Assembly: GCF_001407835.1 (NCBI RefSeq)
Contig: NZ_CYUO01000005.1
Coordinates: 930,001-994,000, forward strand
Reading direction: 5' to 3'
Source of the DNA: Lagierella massiliensis
Lineage (GTDB): Bacteria; Bacillota; Clostridia; Tissierellales; Peptoniphilaceae
DNA: 64,000 nucleotides
Shown: one piece after another, positions 1 to 8,822 of the stretch
Layout of the letters: each line of letters begins with the position of its first letter
Numbering within the stretch: position 1 is the first letter of the stretch
Notes under the pieces: model-generated
The model's database searches: none
What the model was told of the DNA's origin: nothing
The model's input: the letters and a program-made list of their open reading frames with translations, nothing else
Translations under genes and position numbers: made by a program

Positions 1-635
1 GATCCATTACCTAAATGTAGAGTTACTATATTAATATCTTTTTGATCTTTTCTCAATAATTCAGCAGTTCTTCTTGTAATATACTTATGACTTGTTCCAT
101 GGAAACCAAATTTTCTTAATCTATATTTTTCATAGTATTCATAAGGTATTCCATACATATAATTATATGCTGGCATTGTCATATGGAAAGCTGTATCAAA
201 TACTGCTACATTTGGTTTGCCAGGAAGTATTTTTTCACAAGCTTCAATTCCCATTAAGTTTGCTGGGTTGTGAAGCGGACCAAATTTAATATATTCTTTA
301 ATGATTGATTTTACATGGTCATCAATAAGTGTTGAGTCAACACATTCTTCTCCACCATGAAGTACTCTATGTCCAATTGCATTAATTTCATCAACGCTCT
401 TGATAGCTCCTTTTTCAGGATCAGTTAAGAAATCAAATACTAAAGTTAAAGCTTCAGTATGTGTAGGCATTGGAGCTTCTTTAGACATTTTTTTGTCTCC
501 AACTTCTTGAGATATCTTTGATCCTTCAATTCCAATTCTTTCAACTAAACCTTTTGCGATAACTTCTTCATTTTCCATATCAAATAATTGATACTTCAAT
601 GATGAACTACCACAATTTACTACTAATACTTTCAT
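1..635 (-). CDS. ackA: Acetate kinase, N-terminal part (gene runs off the left edge)
   Basis: Acetate kinase interconverts acetyl phosphate and acetate while making ATP, the substrate-level phosphorylation step of fermenters; it is cytosolic. About 211 residues are visible of a family that is usually near 400. The start reads MKVLVVNCGSSSLKYQLF, the ASKHA-fold phosphate-binding opening of acetate kinases, and further on are GHRVLHGG, VAVFDTAFH and FGFHGTSH, all family signatures. The ATG at 635 follows a strong AGGAGGG site. An extended -10 (TGATATAAT) lies upstream, so it probably has its own promoter although it follows plsY by only 57 bases. No pta is visible, but the downstream side is outside the window. 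Confidence 0.97.
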   Translation of the reverse strand, partial: MKVLVVNCGSSSLKYQLFDMENEEVIAKGLVERIGIEGSKISQEVGDKKMSKEAPMPTHTEALTLVFDFLTDPEKGAIKSVDEINAIGHRVLHGGEECVDSTLIDDHVKSIIKEYIKFGPLHNPANLMGIEACEKILPGKPNVAVFDTAFHMTMPAYNYMYGIPYEYYEKYRLRKFGFHGTSHKYITRRTAELLRKDQKDINIVTLHLGNG

Positions 636-676
636 ACACCCTCCTGAAATATTATTATTCACAATTTTACTAAACA

Positions 677-685
677 ATTATATCA
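677..685 (-). promoter_or_regulatory. Candidate extended -10 promoter of ackA
   Basis: On the minus strand the sequence TGATATAAT occurs about 45 bases before the ackA start, matching an extended -10 (TGnTATAAT). No good -35 hexamer is present at the right distance, as is allowed for extended -10 promoters. It sits in the 57-base gap after plsY. Confidence 0.45.
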
Positions 686-692
686 CAAATTA

Positions 693-1280
693 TTATTTTT
701 TGCCTAATTTAGACTCTTGTCCCATTCTAATTCTATGGATATTGGATCTATGTCTCCATATAGCTATAGCTCCTAAAATTATTAAAAGGGCCGCTACTTC
801 ATATTTTTTAGTAACAAGGTAATATATTCCTTTGATAACACTTGTACAAGCTGCTGCAATAGAACCCAAAGAAACCATCTTAGTTATTCCAACCACAATC
901 GAAAAAATTAATATTAAAGTTAGTGCAAATAAAGGACTTAAAGCTATAAATACTCCTAAAGAAGTAGCTATTCCCTTACCACCTTTTAAATTAAAGTAAA
1001 TGGGCCAGTTATGTCCACATACAGCACCAACTCCTCCAAGTAAAAGGCCTACATCTCCAAAAAGTTTATAGCCTATCATTGATGGCAAAAATCCCTTTAG
1101 TGTATCGAGTAATAATGTAGCTATTGCAAAGTTTTTACCAAAAGTTCGTAGTACATTGGTAGCTCCAGCGTTGCCTGAACCAAAGTCTCTTATATCTTCT
1201 TTGCGAAAAATCTTTCCAAGTATAATAGCCCAAGAAATAGATCCTACAAGATAGGATAATAAAAGGAAAATAAACTTCAT
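693..1280 (-). CDS. plsY: Glycerol-3-phosphate acyltransferase PlsY (acyl-phosphate dependent)
   Basis: PlsY transfers an acyl group from acyl phosphate to glycerol 3-phosphate, the first committed step of phospholipid synthesis, at the cytoplasmic membrane. The 195 residues match the family length, with about five hydrophobic segments. The family motifs are present: GSGNAGATN at residues 34-42 and GHNWPIYFNLKGGKGIATS around 89-107 (glycerol-phosphate and acyl-phosphate site). The start codon overlaps the der stop by one base (TAATG), so the two are translationally coupled, an arrangement common in Firmicutes. Confidence 0.96.
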   Translation of the reverse strand: MKFIFLLLSYLVGSISWAIILGKIFRKEDIRDFGSGNAGATNVLRTFGKNFAIATLLLDTLKGFLPSMIGYKLFGDVGLLLGGVGAVCGHNWPIYFNLKGGKGIATSLGVFIALSPLFALTLILIFSIVVGITKMVSLGSIAAACTSVIKGIYYLVTKKYEVAALLIILGAIAIWRHRSNIHRIRMGQESKLGKK

Positions 1281-2602
1281 TATCTACTCCTTGGTCCCCT
1301 TGGTTTTAAATCAAATAATATTGGGACCCCTTCAAATTTAAAATACTCTCTTATTTGATTTTCTAAATATCTTAAGTAAGAAAAATGCATTAGTTCTTTT
1401 TTATTTATATGAAAGACTATCTTTGGAGGTCTTGTAGAGACCTGAGATGCATAAAATATCTTTAATCTTTCTCCTTTATCTGTTGGTGGAGCACTATGAA
1501 GTACTGCTTCGTTTATGATTTCATTTAATGTCCCAGTACTGATTCTCATTGAGTAATTTTCATTTACCTTTTCAATCATTTGAAATAAATTATAAACCCT
1601 TAGATTATTTTTTACTGACATAAAAACTATCGGAACATAATTTATAAATCCAAGTCTTGTCCTAATTTCCTTTTCAAATTGTCTTTGAGTTGTTTCGTCC
1701 TTGTCTATTAAATCCCATTTGTTTACAGCAATAATCATTGCTTTTCCATTGTCATGAGCATATCCTATTATTTTAGAATCTTGTTCTGTGACTCCCTCAG
1801 CTGCATCAATCATTAAAACCGATATATCTGAATTGTCAATTGAAGAAAGTGTTCTCACAACACTGTACCTTTCAACTTCTTCATCAATATATCTCTTTCT
1901 TCTAAGACCTGCTGTATCAATAAGAATATAGTCATGCCCATTATATTTAAAATTTGAATCAATAGAATCTCTTGTAGTTCCAGCAATATTTGTAACTATC
2001 ATCCTTTCTTCACCAAGAAGCCTGTTAATTAGTGAAGATTTTCCTACATTTGGCTTTCCAATTATGGCAACTTTAGTAACATCGTCTTCAAATTCAGATG
2101 TCATTGGTTCAAAGTTTTTAACTATTTCATCTAAAAGATCTCCAATTCCTCGAGAGCCTTCAGCGCTAATTCCCATAACTGTAGGTATTCCAAATTCATA
2201 AAATTCATATATTAGATTATCATTTTTTCTGCTATCTATCTTATTAACTACTAATATTATCTCTTTATTTGTTCGTCTTAAAAGATTTAATACATCTCTA
2301 TCTTCTGGAGTAATACCAGTTTTTGCGTCTACAATAAACAAAATTATATCTGCTGTATCTATTGCTAAATCAACCTGATTAACTATTTGTTTAGAAAATA
2401 CGTCATCACTTTTTACTTCTATACCTCCAGTATCAACCAACGTGAAGTGTCTGTTTTGCCACTCTGCATCTTGATATAATCTATCTCTTGTTACTCCTGG
2501 ATCGTCTTGAGTTATAGCAACTCTCTTCCTAACAATTTTATTAAATAAAGTTGATTTTCCTACATTCGGTTTACCTACAACCGCTACTATAGGTTTTCTC
2601 AT
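1280..2602 (-). CDS. der: Ribosome-assembly GTPase Der (EngA)
   Basis: Der is an essential double-GTPase that helps mature the 50S ribosomal subunit. Two tandem G domains are visible: the first P-loop GKPNVGKS at residues 10-17 and a second identical one near 182-189, each followed by DTGG or DTAG, and NKID or NKWD motifs. A KH-like domain ends the 440-residue protein (PRGPRSR tail). I start at the ATG at 2602, giving MRKPIVAVVGKPNVGKS, because GAGGTGG sits just upstream; the open frame extends 12 codons further but without a ribosome site. It forms an operon with plsY. Confidence 0.96.
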   Translation of the reverse strand: MRKPIVAVVGKPNVGKSTLFNKIVRKRVAITQDDPGVTRDRLYQDAEWQNRHFTLVDTGGIEVKSDDVFSKQIVNQVDLAIDTADIILFIVDAKTGITPEDRDVLNLLRRTNKEIILVVNKIDSRKNDNLIYEFYEFGIPTVMGISAEGSRGIGDLLDEIVKNFEPMTSEFEDDVTKVAIIGKPNVGKSSLINRLLGEERMIVTNIAGTTRDSIDSNFKYNGHDYILIDTAGLRRKRYIDEEVERYSVVRTLSSIDNSDISVLMIDAAEGVTEQDSKIIGYAHDNGKAMIIAVNKWDLIDKDETTQRQFEKEIRTRLGFINYVPIVFMSVKNNLRVYNLFQMIEKVNENYSMRISTGTLNEIINEAVLHSAPPTDKGERLKIFYASQVSTRPPKIVFHINKKELMHFSYLRYLENQIREYFKFEGVPILFDLKPRGPRSR

Positions 2603-2668
2603 AGTTCCACCTCTTTTCATACAATATAATTTTATCATCTTTTTAGAAAATTAAAAAACATCTTCTCT

Positions 2669-2696
2669 ATTATACTGCATTTTAAAAAAGTTACAA
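2669..2696 (-). promoter_or_regulatory. Candidate sigma-A promoter of der-plsY
   Basis: Minus-strand hexamers TTGTAA (2691-2696) and TATAAT (2669-2674) are 16 bases apart, about 70 bases before the der start. The -35 lies in the T-run of the glyA terminator, so glyA termination and der initiation are packed together. Confidence 0.55.
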
Positions 2697-2722
2697 AAAT
2701 CCCTGAGATTTCTCCCAGGGAT
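2694..2722 (-). terminator. Rho-independent terminator after glyA
   Basis: Minus-strand hairpin with arms ATCCCTG and CAGGGAT (2699-2722) followed by TTTTT. It begins five bases after the glyA stop and closes the aspS-tcdA-rseC-glyA operon. Confidence 0.85.
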
Positions 2723-2727
2723 ATAAA

Positions 2728-3969
2728 TTATATATATAGTGGATATTCATTAGCCAAAGCTAATACATCTTTTTTAATTTCTTCAGGACTTCTTTCTTTC
2801 TTTAGTGTTTCTATTATTAATTGACCAATCTTTTTGAAAGCTTCTTCCTTCATTCCTCTTGTTGTACAAGCAGGTGTTCCAATTCTTATACCTGAAGTTA
2901 CAAATGGTGATTCAGGATCATTTGGAATTGTATTTTTATTTGTAGTTATATTAACTTCTGATAAAAGTGCTTCTGCTTCTTTACCTGTTAAGTTAAGTCC
3001 TCGTACATCAAGAAGTAGTAAGTGGTTATCTGTTCCTCCAGATACAAGTCTAATTCCACCTTCTTGTAATGTTTCACCAAGAACTTGTGCATTCTTTACA
3101 ACTTGTTTTATATAATCTTTGAAGTCATCTTGTAGTGCTTCTTTAAAACATACTGCCTTTGCTGCAATAACATGTTCTAATGGACCACCTTGTAGTCCTG
3201 GGAATACTGCTTTGTCGATTGCCTTTGCATGTTCTTCTTTACAAAGGATTACACCACCACGAGGTCCTCTTAAAGTCTTATGTGTAGTTGAAGTTACAAA
3301 GTCAGCATATGGTATTGGGCTTGGGTGTTCTCCAGCAGCTACAAGACCTGCAATATGTGCCATATCAACCATTAAATATGCTCCAACTTCATCTGCAATT
3401 TCTCTAAACTTCTTAAAGTCAATAATTCTTGGATATGCACTAGCACCTGCTACTATTAGTTTAGGTTTATGTTCTAATGCTTTTTGTCTAACTTCTTCAT
3501 AGTCTATAGTTTCAGTTTCAGAATTTAATCCATATTCAACAAAGTTGAAATAAAGTCCTGATATATTTACAGGTGATCCATGTGTTAAGTGTCCACCTTC
3601 TGAAAGTTTCATTCCTAAAACTGTATCTCCTGGTTTTAAGCAAGAAAGGTATACAGCTATATTTGCATTAGCACCTGAGTGAGGTTGAACGTTTGCATGG
3701 TCCGCACCAAAAAGTTTGCAAAGTCTTTTTCTTGCTAAGTCTTCTGAAACATCAACGAACTCGCAACCACCATAATATCTCTTTGAAGGATAACCTTCAG
3801 CATACTTATTATTTAATGTAGTTCCAAGTGCTTCCATGACAGGTTCAGAGATAAAGTTTTCCGAAGCGATAAGCTCCAAATGTTCTCTTTGTCTGTTGGT
3901 TTCATCTTCAATTACTTGATAGATTTCACTATCAAATTCTTTTAGAGTTGGTAATTCTCTTAAGCTCAT
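2728..3969 (-). CDS. glyA: Serine hydroxymethyltransferase
   Basis: GlyA is a PLP enzyme converting serine and tetrahydrofolate to glycine and methylene-tetrahydrofolate, the main source of one-carbon units. The 413 residues match the family. Visible signatures are [11 protein letters not shown] near 97-107 and the PLP-lysine motif [14 protein letters not shown] with the lysine at 231. The start has AGGAGG nine bases upstream. It is the last gene of an operon led by the Asp T-box and aspS, so aspartate-tRNA charging may influence one-carbon supply; that link is inferred from gene order and spacing. Confidence 0.97.
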   Translation of the reverse strand: MSLRELPTLKEFDSEIYQVIEDETNRQREHLELIASENFISEPVMEALGTTLNNKYAEGYPSKRYYGGCEFVDVSEDLARKRLCKLFGADHANVQPHSGANANIAVYLSCLKPGDTVLGMKLSEGGHLTHGSPVNISGLYFNFVEYGLNSETETIDYEEVRQKALEHKPKLIVAGASAYPRIIDFKKFREIADEVGAYLMVDMAHIAGLVAAGEHPSPIPYADFVTSTTHKTLRGPRGGVILCKEEHAKAIDKAVFPGLQGGPLEHVIAAKAVCFKEALQDDFKDYIKQVVKNAQVLGETLQEGGIRLVSGGTDNHLLLLDVRGLNLTGKEAEALLSEVNITTNKNTIPNDPESPFVTSGIRIGTPACTTRGMKEEAFKKIGQLIIETLKKERSPEEIKKDVLALANEYPLYI

Positions 3970-3991
3970 CTTGAAATTCCTCCTAAAATGT

Positions 3992-4417
3992 TTAGTTAAT
4001 TTTTTTTATAGTTAGAATATTATTAGTATTCTTACTTACTTTTTTGTCTACTCCTCTTAAAATAAAAATAGAAATTGCTAAAAACAATAATCCAAACAAT
4101 AAACTCAAAAATTCACTGTTCTTTATATTGTACTTTCCAAGTATAATTGTAGCACATCCAACACCTGCGATAAAGGCTATTATCGGTATGATATATACTA
4201 TTGCAGAGTACTTTAACACAGTAGAACTGTCCATGTTAAGTTCTACTCTATCACCTTTATTAAATCTTCCATCATCTTTAACATTTATAATTAGAGGCTT
4301 ATCTTCTCCTGAGCATCCAGCACAGCTTTCACACTTTCCGCCACAGGCGCTCTCTCTAATTACAAGTATATCCAACATATTACTGTCTTTATTTATAACA
4401 AGACCGCTTTTCTTCAT
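3992..4417 (-). CDS. RseC/MucC-like membrane protein (SoxR-reducing family)
   Basis: This 141-residue protein has a cysteine cluster at residues 25, 29, 32 and 35 ([11 protein letters not shown]) followed by two hydrophobic segments near 70-90 and 100-120. That layout is typical of the RseC/MucC family, whose members in other bacteria act with Rnf-type electron-transport complexes to reduce SoxR or otherwise handle redox state. Here it sits between tcdA and glyA with no rnf genes nearby, so its partner is unknown. The cysteines could bind a metal or Fe-S cluster; this is inferred. The family call is good; the function is not established. Confidence 0.8.
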   Translation of the reverse strand: MKKSGLVINKDSNMLDILVIRESACGGKCESCAGCSGEDKPLIINVKDDGRFNKGDRVELNMDSSTVLKYSAIVYIIPIIAFIAGVGCATIILGKYNIKNSEFLSLLFGLLFLAISIFILRGVDKKVSKNTNNILTIKKIN

Positions 4418-4421
4418 TTAA

Positions 4422-5129
4422 TCATTCCTTTATTAAATCTTTAATCACTTCTCCTGCAATTACAAGTCCACAGGCAGGTGGTACAAAACTTATACTTGAA
4501 GGAGAAATTTTACCTGTAGATTCATCAACAAATCTTTCCCCTGAAGGACTTTCTTTAGACCACACAACCTTTAACTTTTTTACATTTAAAGCTTTGAGCT
4601 CTCTTCGCATAATGCGAGCAACAGGACACATTTCAGTCCTATATATATCTGATACCCTAAATCCTGTTGGTTCAAGCTTATTTCCTGCGCCCATTGCAGA
4701 AATTAATTTCAAATCATAATCCCAAGCGTATTTTGCCAAAGCTATTTTACCCTTTAAAAAGTCTATACAATCTACAATATAATCATATTCCTTGAGATTA
4801 AAAATTTCAATATTTTCAGTTGTCAGCTTTTCTTTAATTGGATTTACATTTAACTCAGGATTTATTTCAAGTAGTCTATCCTTCATGACTTCTGTTTTAG
4901 CTTTTCCTACAGTTTTTGTTGTAGCAATAATTTGTCTGTTGATATTTGTAATATCTACATCGTCAAAGTCTACGATGGTTATATTGGAAACTCCTGCTCT
5001 CACGATCGACTCAGTACATATTCCTCCAACTCCTCCAAGACCAAAGACTATTACTTTGGCCTTGGAAAGTTTTTCTAAAGACTCAGTTCCGATTAGAAGT
5101 TCGGTCCTTTGAGTAAATTTATTTTTCAT
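4422..5129 (-). CDS. tcdA: tRNA threonylcarbamoyladenosine dehydratase (ThiF/E1-like)
   Basis: TcdA/CsdL uses ATP to cyclise t6A37 of tRNA into ct6A, tuning decoding of ANN codons. The 235-residue protein starts with the E1-like nucleotide fold, GLGGVGG at residues 30-36, then the VDFDDVDITNINRQ segment that defines this family, and contains the conserved SPSSISFVPP stretch near the C-terminus. It overlaps the end of aspS by 11 bases and is followed by the RseC-like gene four bases on, so it is co-transcribed under the Asp T-box. A general ThiF-type adenylyltransferase is the only realistic alternative. Confidence 0.9.
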   Translation of the reverse strand: MKNKFTQRTELLIGTESLEKLSKAKVIVFGLGGVGGICTESIVRAGVSNITIVDFDDVDITNINRQIIATTKTVGKAKTEVMKDRLLEINPELNVNPIKEKLTTENIEIFNLKEYDYIVDCIDFLKGKIALAKYAWDYDLKLISAMGAGNKLEPTGFRVSDIYRTEMCPVARIMRRELKALNVKKLKVVWSKESPSGERFVDESTGKISPSSISFVPPACGLVIAGEVIKDLIKE

Positions 5130-6900
5130 CTTTTCTTAATGATACATGAATTTCTTCTAATTGTTTTTCATCAACTAACGCAGGCGCGCCTGTTAATAAA
5201 TCTGTGGCAGATTGTGTCTTAGGAAAAGCTATAACATCTTTTATATTATTTGTTTCACAAATTTGCATTGCAAGTCTGTCAATTCCATATGCAATTCCAC
5301 CATGTGGAGGTGTACCGTATTTAAGTGCATCTACAAAGAATCCAAATTTTGCTTCGATTTCTTCGTCAGATAACTTAAGGGCCCTAAATACCCTTTCTTG
5401 AATTTCGGAATTATTTATTCTTATAGATCCTCCCGCAGCTTCTTCTCCATTAATAACAAGGTCATAGGCTTTAGATTTCATCTTTTCAGGAGCTGTTTCT
5501 AATAATTCTAAATCCTCTTCTTTAGGCATAGTAAATGGATGGTGTTTCGAAACCATTCTACCTTCTTCTTCAGAGTATTCAAACATTGGGAAGTCAACAA
5601 CCCAAGCCATCTTAAACTCTTTTGGATTCAATAGGCCAAGATTTGACGCAATATGTCTACGAAGAGCACCTAATGAATCAAATACAACTTCATCTTTATC
5701 TGCAACTATTAAGATTAGTGCATTGTCTTTAGCATCAAATGCATTTAAAATGTTTTGAAGCTCTTCTTCGCTTAAGAACTTTGCAATTGGAGAATTTACT
5801 TCACCATTATTTACCTTAATCCATGCAAGACCCTTAGCGCCATAGTCCTTAACAAATTTTTCTAAAGCATCTATTTTCTTTCTTGAATATTCACTTTGAT
5901 ACTCTCCAATATTTATACCCCTTACTGAATGTCCTTCTTTAACATTTCCTGAAAAAACTTTAAATTCTGCATCTTTTACAATTTCAGATATATCTGTAAG
6001 TTCAAAACCAAATCTAAGGTCCGGTTTATCTGATCCATATCTTGACATAGCTTCATCAAAAGGAATTCTTTTTAGAGGAATTTCTATATCTACTCCCTTA
6101 AGTTCTTTAAATACCTTTTGAACCATTCTCTCATTTATATCCATAACATCATCTTCATCAACAAATGACATTTCAATATCCATTTGAGTAAACTCTGGTT
6201 GTCTGTTTGCTCTAAGGTCCTCGTCTCTAAAACATCTTGCAAGCTGATAATATCTATCCATACCCGCAACCATTAAAAGTTGTTTCATTAACTGTGGACT
6301 TTGTGGCAATGCATAAAACTTATTTGGATTTACTCTTGAAGGAATAAGGTAATCCCTTGCTCCTTCTGGAGTTGGCTTTCCAAGGTAAGGAGTTTCTGTT
6401 TCAATAAACCCTTCACTGTCTAAAAAACTTCTCATAAGAGTTATAAGACGTGCCCTCTTAATTAAATTTGCTTGAATAGATTCTTTTCTAAGGTCTAAAA
6501 ATCTATACTTTAATCTCATTTCCTCTGAAACATTATCATCACTCTTAATGTAAATAGGTGGAGTTTGTGCCTTATCCAAGATTCTAAATTCGTTACATAA
6601 AATTTCTATGTCACCATTTGAAATATTTGGATTTATAGATTCTCTCTCTCTCACGCGACCCTTAGCTGCAACGACAAATTCTGATCTTACAGTCTTAGCC
6701 TTTTCAAAATAGTCTTTACAATCTTCATCATTAACAACAATTTGAACTATGCCAGATCTGTCCCTAACATCCATAAATATAATATGTCCAAGGTTTCTTT
6801 CCTTTGCAACCCAACCCATTACAATAACTTCTTTTCCAACTAATTCATTTGTAACATCTGCACACATGTTAGTTCTTTTAAAATTTTTAATATTATCCAT
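5119..6900 (-). CDS. aspS: Aspartyl-tRNA synthetase
   Basis: This class II synthetase charges tRNA-Asp. The 593 residues hold an N-terminal OB anticodon-binding fold (VGKEVIVMGWVAKERN), the class II core (FIETETPYLGKPTPEGARD, CFRDEDLRANRQPEFTQ), a bacterial GAD insertion, and motif 3 (GGIAYGIDRLAM). I start at the ATG at 6900, which follows AGGAGA at a normal distance; a TTG ten codons upstream has no site. Its expression is controlled by the Asp T-box just upstream. AsnRS is also encoded in the window, so this AspRS need not be non-discriminating. Confidence 0.97.
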   Translation of the reverse strand: MDNIKNFKRTNMCADVTNELVGKEVIVMGWVAKERNLGHIIFMDVRDRSGIVQIVVNDEDCKDYFEKAKTVRSEFVVAAKGRVRERESINPNISNGDIEILCNEFRILDKAQTPPIYIKSDDNVSEEMRLKYRFLDLRKESIQANLIKRARLITLMRSFLDSEGFIETETPYLGKPTPEGARDYLIPSRVNPNKFYALPQSPQLMKQLLMVAGMDRYYQLARCFRDEDLRANRQPEFTQMDIEMSFVDEDDVMDINERMVQKVFKELKGVDIEIPLKRIPFDEAMSRYGSDKPDLRFGFELTDISEIVKDAEFKVFSGNVKEGHSVRGINIGEYQSEYSRKKIDALEKFVKDYGAKGLAWIKVNNGEVNSPIAKFLSEEELQNILNAFDAKDNALILIVADKDEVVFDSLGALRRHIASNLGLLNPKEFKMAWVVDFPMFEYSEEEGRMVSKHHPFTMPKEEDLELLETAPEKMKSKAYDLVINGEEAAGGSIRINNSEIQERVFRALKLSDEEIEAKFGFFVDALKYGTPPHGGIAYGIDRLAMQICETNNIKDVIAFPKTQSATDLLTGAPALVDEKQLEEIHVSLRKDEK

Positions 6901-6928
6901 ATCTTCTCCTAAATTTAAAATTTTACAC

Positions 6929-7125
6929 AAAAAAACTCGTCACAAAGGGACGAGTTAACTCGCGGTACCACCCTAATTAGGTAAACCTCACTTAAAATTT
7001 ATAACGCAATTACCATAGCTCATAGGCGTCATCAAAAGTTAGAGCAAGTAGTTTTCACCAAACCCTACCTCTCTTTGTTACTCTTAGCTTTATCCTTCCT
7101 AATCAACGCTAATATTAACATGTTT
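6929..7125 (-). promoter_or_regulatory. T-box leader (Asp) of the aspS operon
   Basis: Minus-strand leader with the T-box sequence AGGGTGGTACCGCG (around 6961-6975), then a terminator hairpin ACTCGTC/GACGAGT followed by seven T (6929-6955). Upstream are AGAGAGG and GGTTTGGTGAAAAC, typical of the stem I distal region, and a candidate specifier GAC at 7028-7030 (Asp). Uncharged tRNA-Asp would stabilise the antiterminator and allow aspS-tcdA-rseC-glyA transcription. The specifier assignment is by position and codon identity and is not folded computationally. Confidence 0.93.
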
Positions 7126-7127
7126 TT

Positions 7128-7156
7128 ATTGTATATTATTTAATATCAAAGGTCAA
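7128..7156 (-). promoter_or_regulatory. Sigma-A promoter of the aspS T-box leader
   Basis: TTGACC (7151-7156) and TACAAT (7128-7133) on the minus strand, 17 bases apart, immediately before the T-box leader. The -35 is part of the right arm of a 13-bp inverted repeat that also spans the murJ stop. Confidence 0.75.
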
Positions 7157-7184
7157 ATGATTATCTTTTTGATTTGACCTTTGA
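7146..7184. repeat. 13-bp perfect inverted repeat at the murJ end / aspS promoter
   Basis: Arms TCAAAGGTCAAAT (7146-7158) and ATTTGACCTTTGA (7172-7184) are perfect reverse complements with a 13-base loop. It overlaps the last codons and stop of murJ, and one arm contains the aspS -35. It may act as a murJ transcription terminator or RNA-end stabiliser, although no T-run follows, or as an operator at the aspS promoter. Confidence 0.8.
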
Positions 7185-8687
7185 CTTTATTTGTCTAATT
7201 AAGTTTTCAGCTTCTTTAACTTTAAATACCATTACAAGTACTGCATATATTAAAGCCCCTACAACTATAGCTATAAACATTGCATTTCTATTTCCAAGAC
7301 TATTGACCAATGCATTATTTGTAAAATATACTGCTACACCCATAACTATAGAAGCTACTGATATTTTTAAAGTTTCTACCATCAAGTGTTTCATCTTAGA
7401 AAACTCACCAATTTTTTTCTTTAAATTGTGATAAAGAAGCAACGCTCCAAAATATGCGGCAGTTGTAGTGCCAAGTGCTAAACCATTAAGTCCCAAATAT
7501 CTTGAACTTCCTACAGATACAATTACGTTAACTAAAATCATCCACATTGTATTTTTTGTTGGTGTTTTAGTGTCTTTTAAACTATAGAAGGATTTAAATA
7601 GTATATCTCTAAGTGCTATTGCTACAAGCCCTGATGAATAAAGCATTAAAACAGGTGCAGTCAATGCTGTGTCTCCACTTGTGAAGTTTCCGCCTTCATA
7701 AATAAATTCTACTATTGGATGTGCAAGTATTATAAGTCCAACCATTGCAGGTATTACAAGAAAGAACATTGATGTAAAAGTATCTACTATAGCATCTTTA
7801 AAATCCCCTATCTTGTTTTGTCCAGCGAATTTACTTAATATTGGATACATTACCGTGCTCACAGACACTATAACAATTCCATTCACAAGTTCACTTAGTC
7901 TTGAGGCATATTCCATTACATTTATACCTCTTTCTCCCATAATTAGTGTAGCCAAATTTTTGTCTACAATGACATTAAGTTGATTTACTGAAACTCCAAT
8001 AATTATAGGAATGGCCATTATTAGCATAGATTTTATCTCAGGTTCTTTTGTATTTAAAATCTTTGTCCATTTATATCCTTTTTTCTTAACTGCTGGAATA
8101 TATGGTGCAAACTGTAAAGTTGATGCCACTGCAATTCCTATGGCAAGGTAGTACTTGTTTATATACTTACCAAGGTATAGTCCAAGAATTATAAATACAT
8201 TTAATATAAAACCTTGTAGCGCCGTTACAATAAACTCTCCATGACAATTTAAATAACCCCTATATACAGTTGCTATTCCAATCGGTATTAAGGACACCAT
8301 TGAAATACGCAAGAAGTTTGTAGTTAATACTCTTGCAGGCTCATTTAATTTAAACGCAAATATATAGGTTAATTGCCTTGCAAATATTTGACATAATATT
8401 ACAAGAACAATTGTTATGACTATAGTTATGTTAGCTAAATTACTTGTAAATCTATCTGCAAGCTCAACGCCTTTGTTCTCTTCCAATCTCTTATATGTAG
8501 GTATAAAACCTGTTGTTATACCTACTGCAATAAAACTGAACACTAAAACTGGAATTGACATTGCCAAGTTAAACGCAGCCGCTTCAATTCCCGTACCAAA
8601 AAGCCTTGAAAGAGTTGCAATTCTTACAGCACCCAATATTTTTGAAAGCACCGTTAAAACCATTAATATAATTGATATTCCTCTCAT
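7161..8687 (-). CDS. murJ: Lipid II flippase MurJ (MviN)
   Basis: MurJ moves lipid II across the cytoplasmic membrane for peptidoglycan assembly. The 508-residue protein is almost entirely hydrophobic with roughly 14 membrane segments, as expected for this MOP-superfamily exporter. The N-terminus (KILGAVRIATLSRLFG, then AAAFNLAMSIP) is characteristic of MurJ, as is the basic loop with RLEENKGVELADR. The ATG at 8687 follows GAGGGG; the frame extends six codons to a TTG without a site. It is a single-gene unit, divergent from the PucR-type regulator. Confidence 0.93.
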   Translation of the reverse strand: MRGISIILMVLTVLSKILGAVRIATLSRLFGTGIEAAAFNLAMSIPVLVFSFIAVGITTGFIPTYKRLEENKGVELADRFTSNLANITIVITIVLVILCQIFARQLTYIFAFKLNEPARVLTTNFLRISMVSLIPIGIATVYRGYLNCHGEFIVTALQGFILNVFIILGLYLGKYINKYYLAIGIAVASTLQFAPYIPAVKKKGYKWTKILNTKEPEIKSMLIMAIPIIIGVSVNQLNVIVDKNLATLIMGERGINVMEYASRLSELVNGIVIVSVSTVMYPILSKFAGQNKIGDFKDAIVDTFTSMFFLVIPAMVGLIILAHPIVEFIYEGGNFTSGDTALTAPVLMLYSSGLVAIALRDILFKSFYSLKDTKTPTKNTMWMILVNVIVSVGSSRYLGLNGLALGTTTAAYFGALLLYHNLKKKIGEFSKMKHLMVETLKISVASIVMGVAVYFTNNALVNSLGNRNAMFIAIVVGALIYAVLVMVFKVKEAENLIRQIKSKVKSKR

Positions 8688-8761
8688 AGTCCCCCTCTTT
8701 TCCAATTAGCTCTATAACTTTATCATAAACAGGAATTTCAATCAATATTTTAATATTTACT

Positions 8762-8789
8762 TTGAGATTTTCACGGTATTTGATATACT
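8762..8789 (+). promoter_or_regulatory. Candidate promoter of the PucR-type regulator
   Basis: TTGAGA (8762-8767) and TATACT (8784-8789) separated by 16 bases, 33 bases before the start of the gene at 8823. Confidence 0.55.
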
Positions 8790-8822
8790 CAAAGCAGATA
8801 AATATGAGGATAAGGTGAAAAA

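Noticed and set aside
2834-3502. Plus-strand open frames inside glyA
   Set aside because: They are shadow frames of a clear SHMT gene, without ribosome sites or recognisable domains.
6901-6930. Upstream TTG start for aspS
   Set aside because: No ribosome site precedes it and it falls in the T-box terminator region; the ATG at 6900 has AGGAGA.
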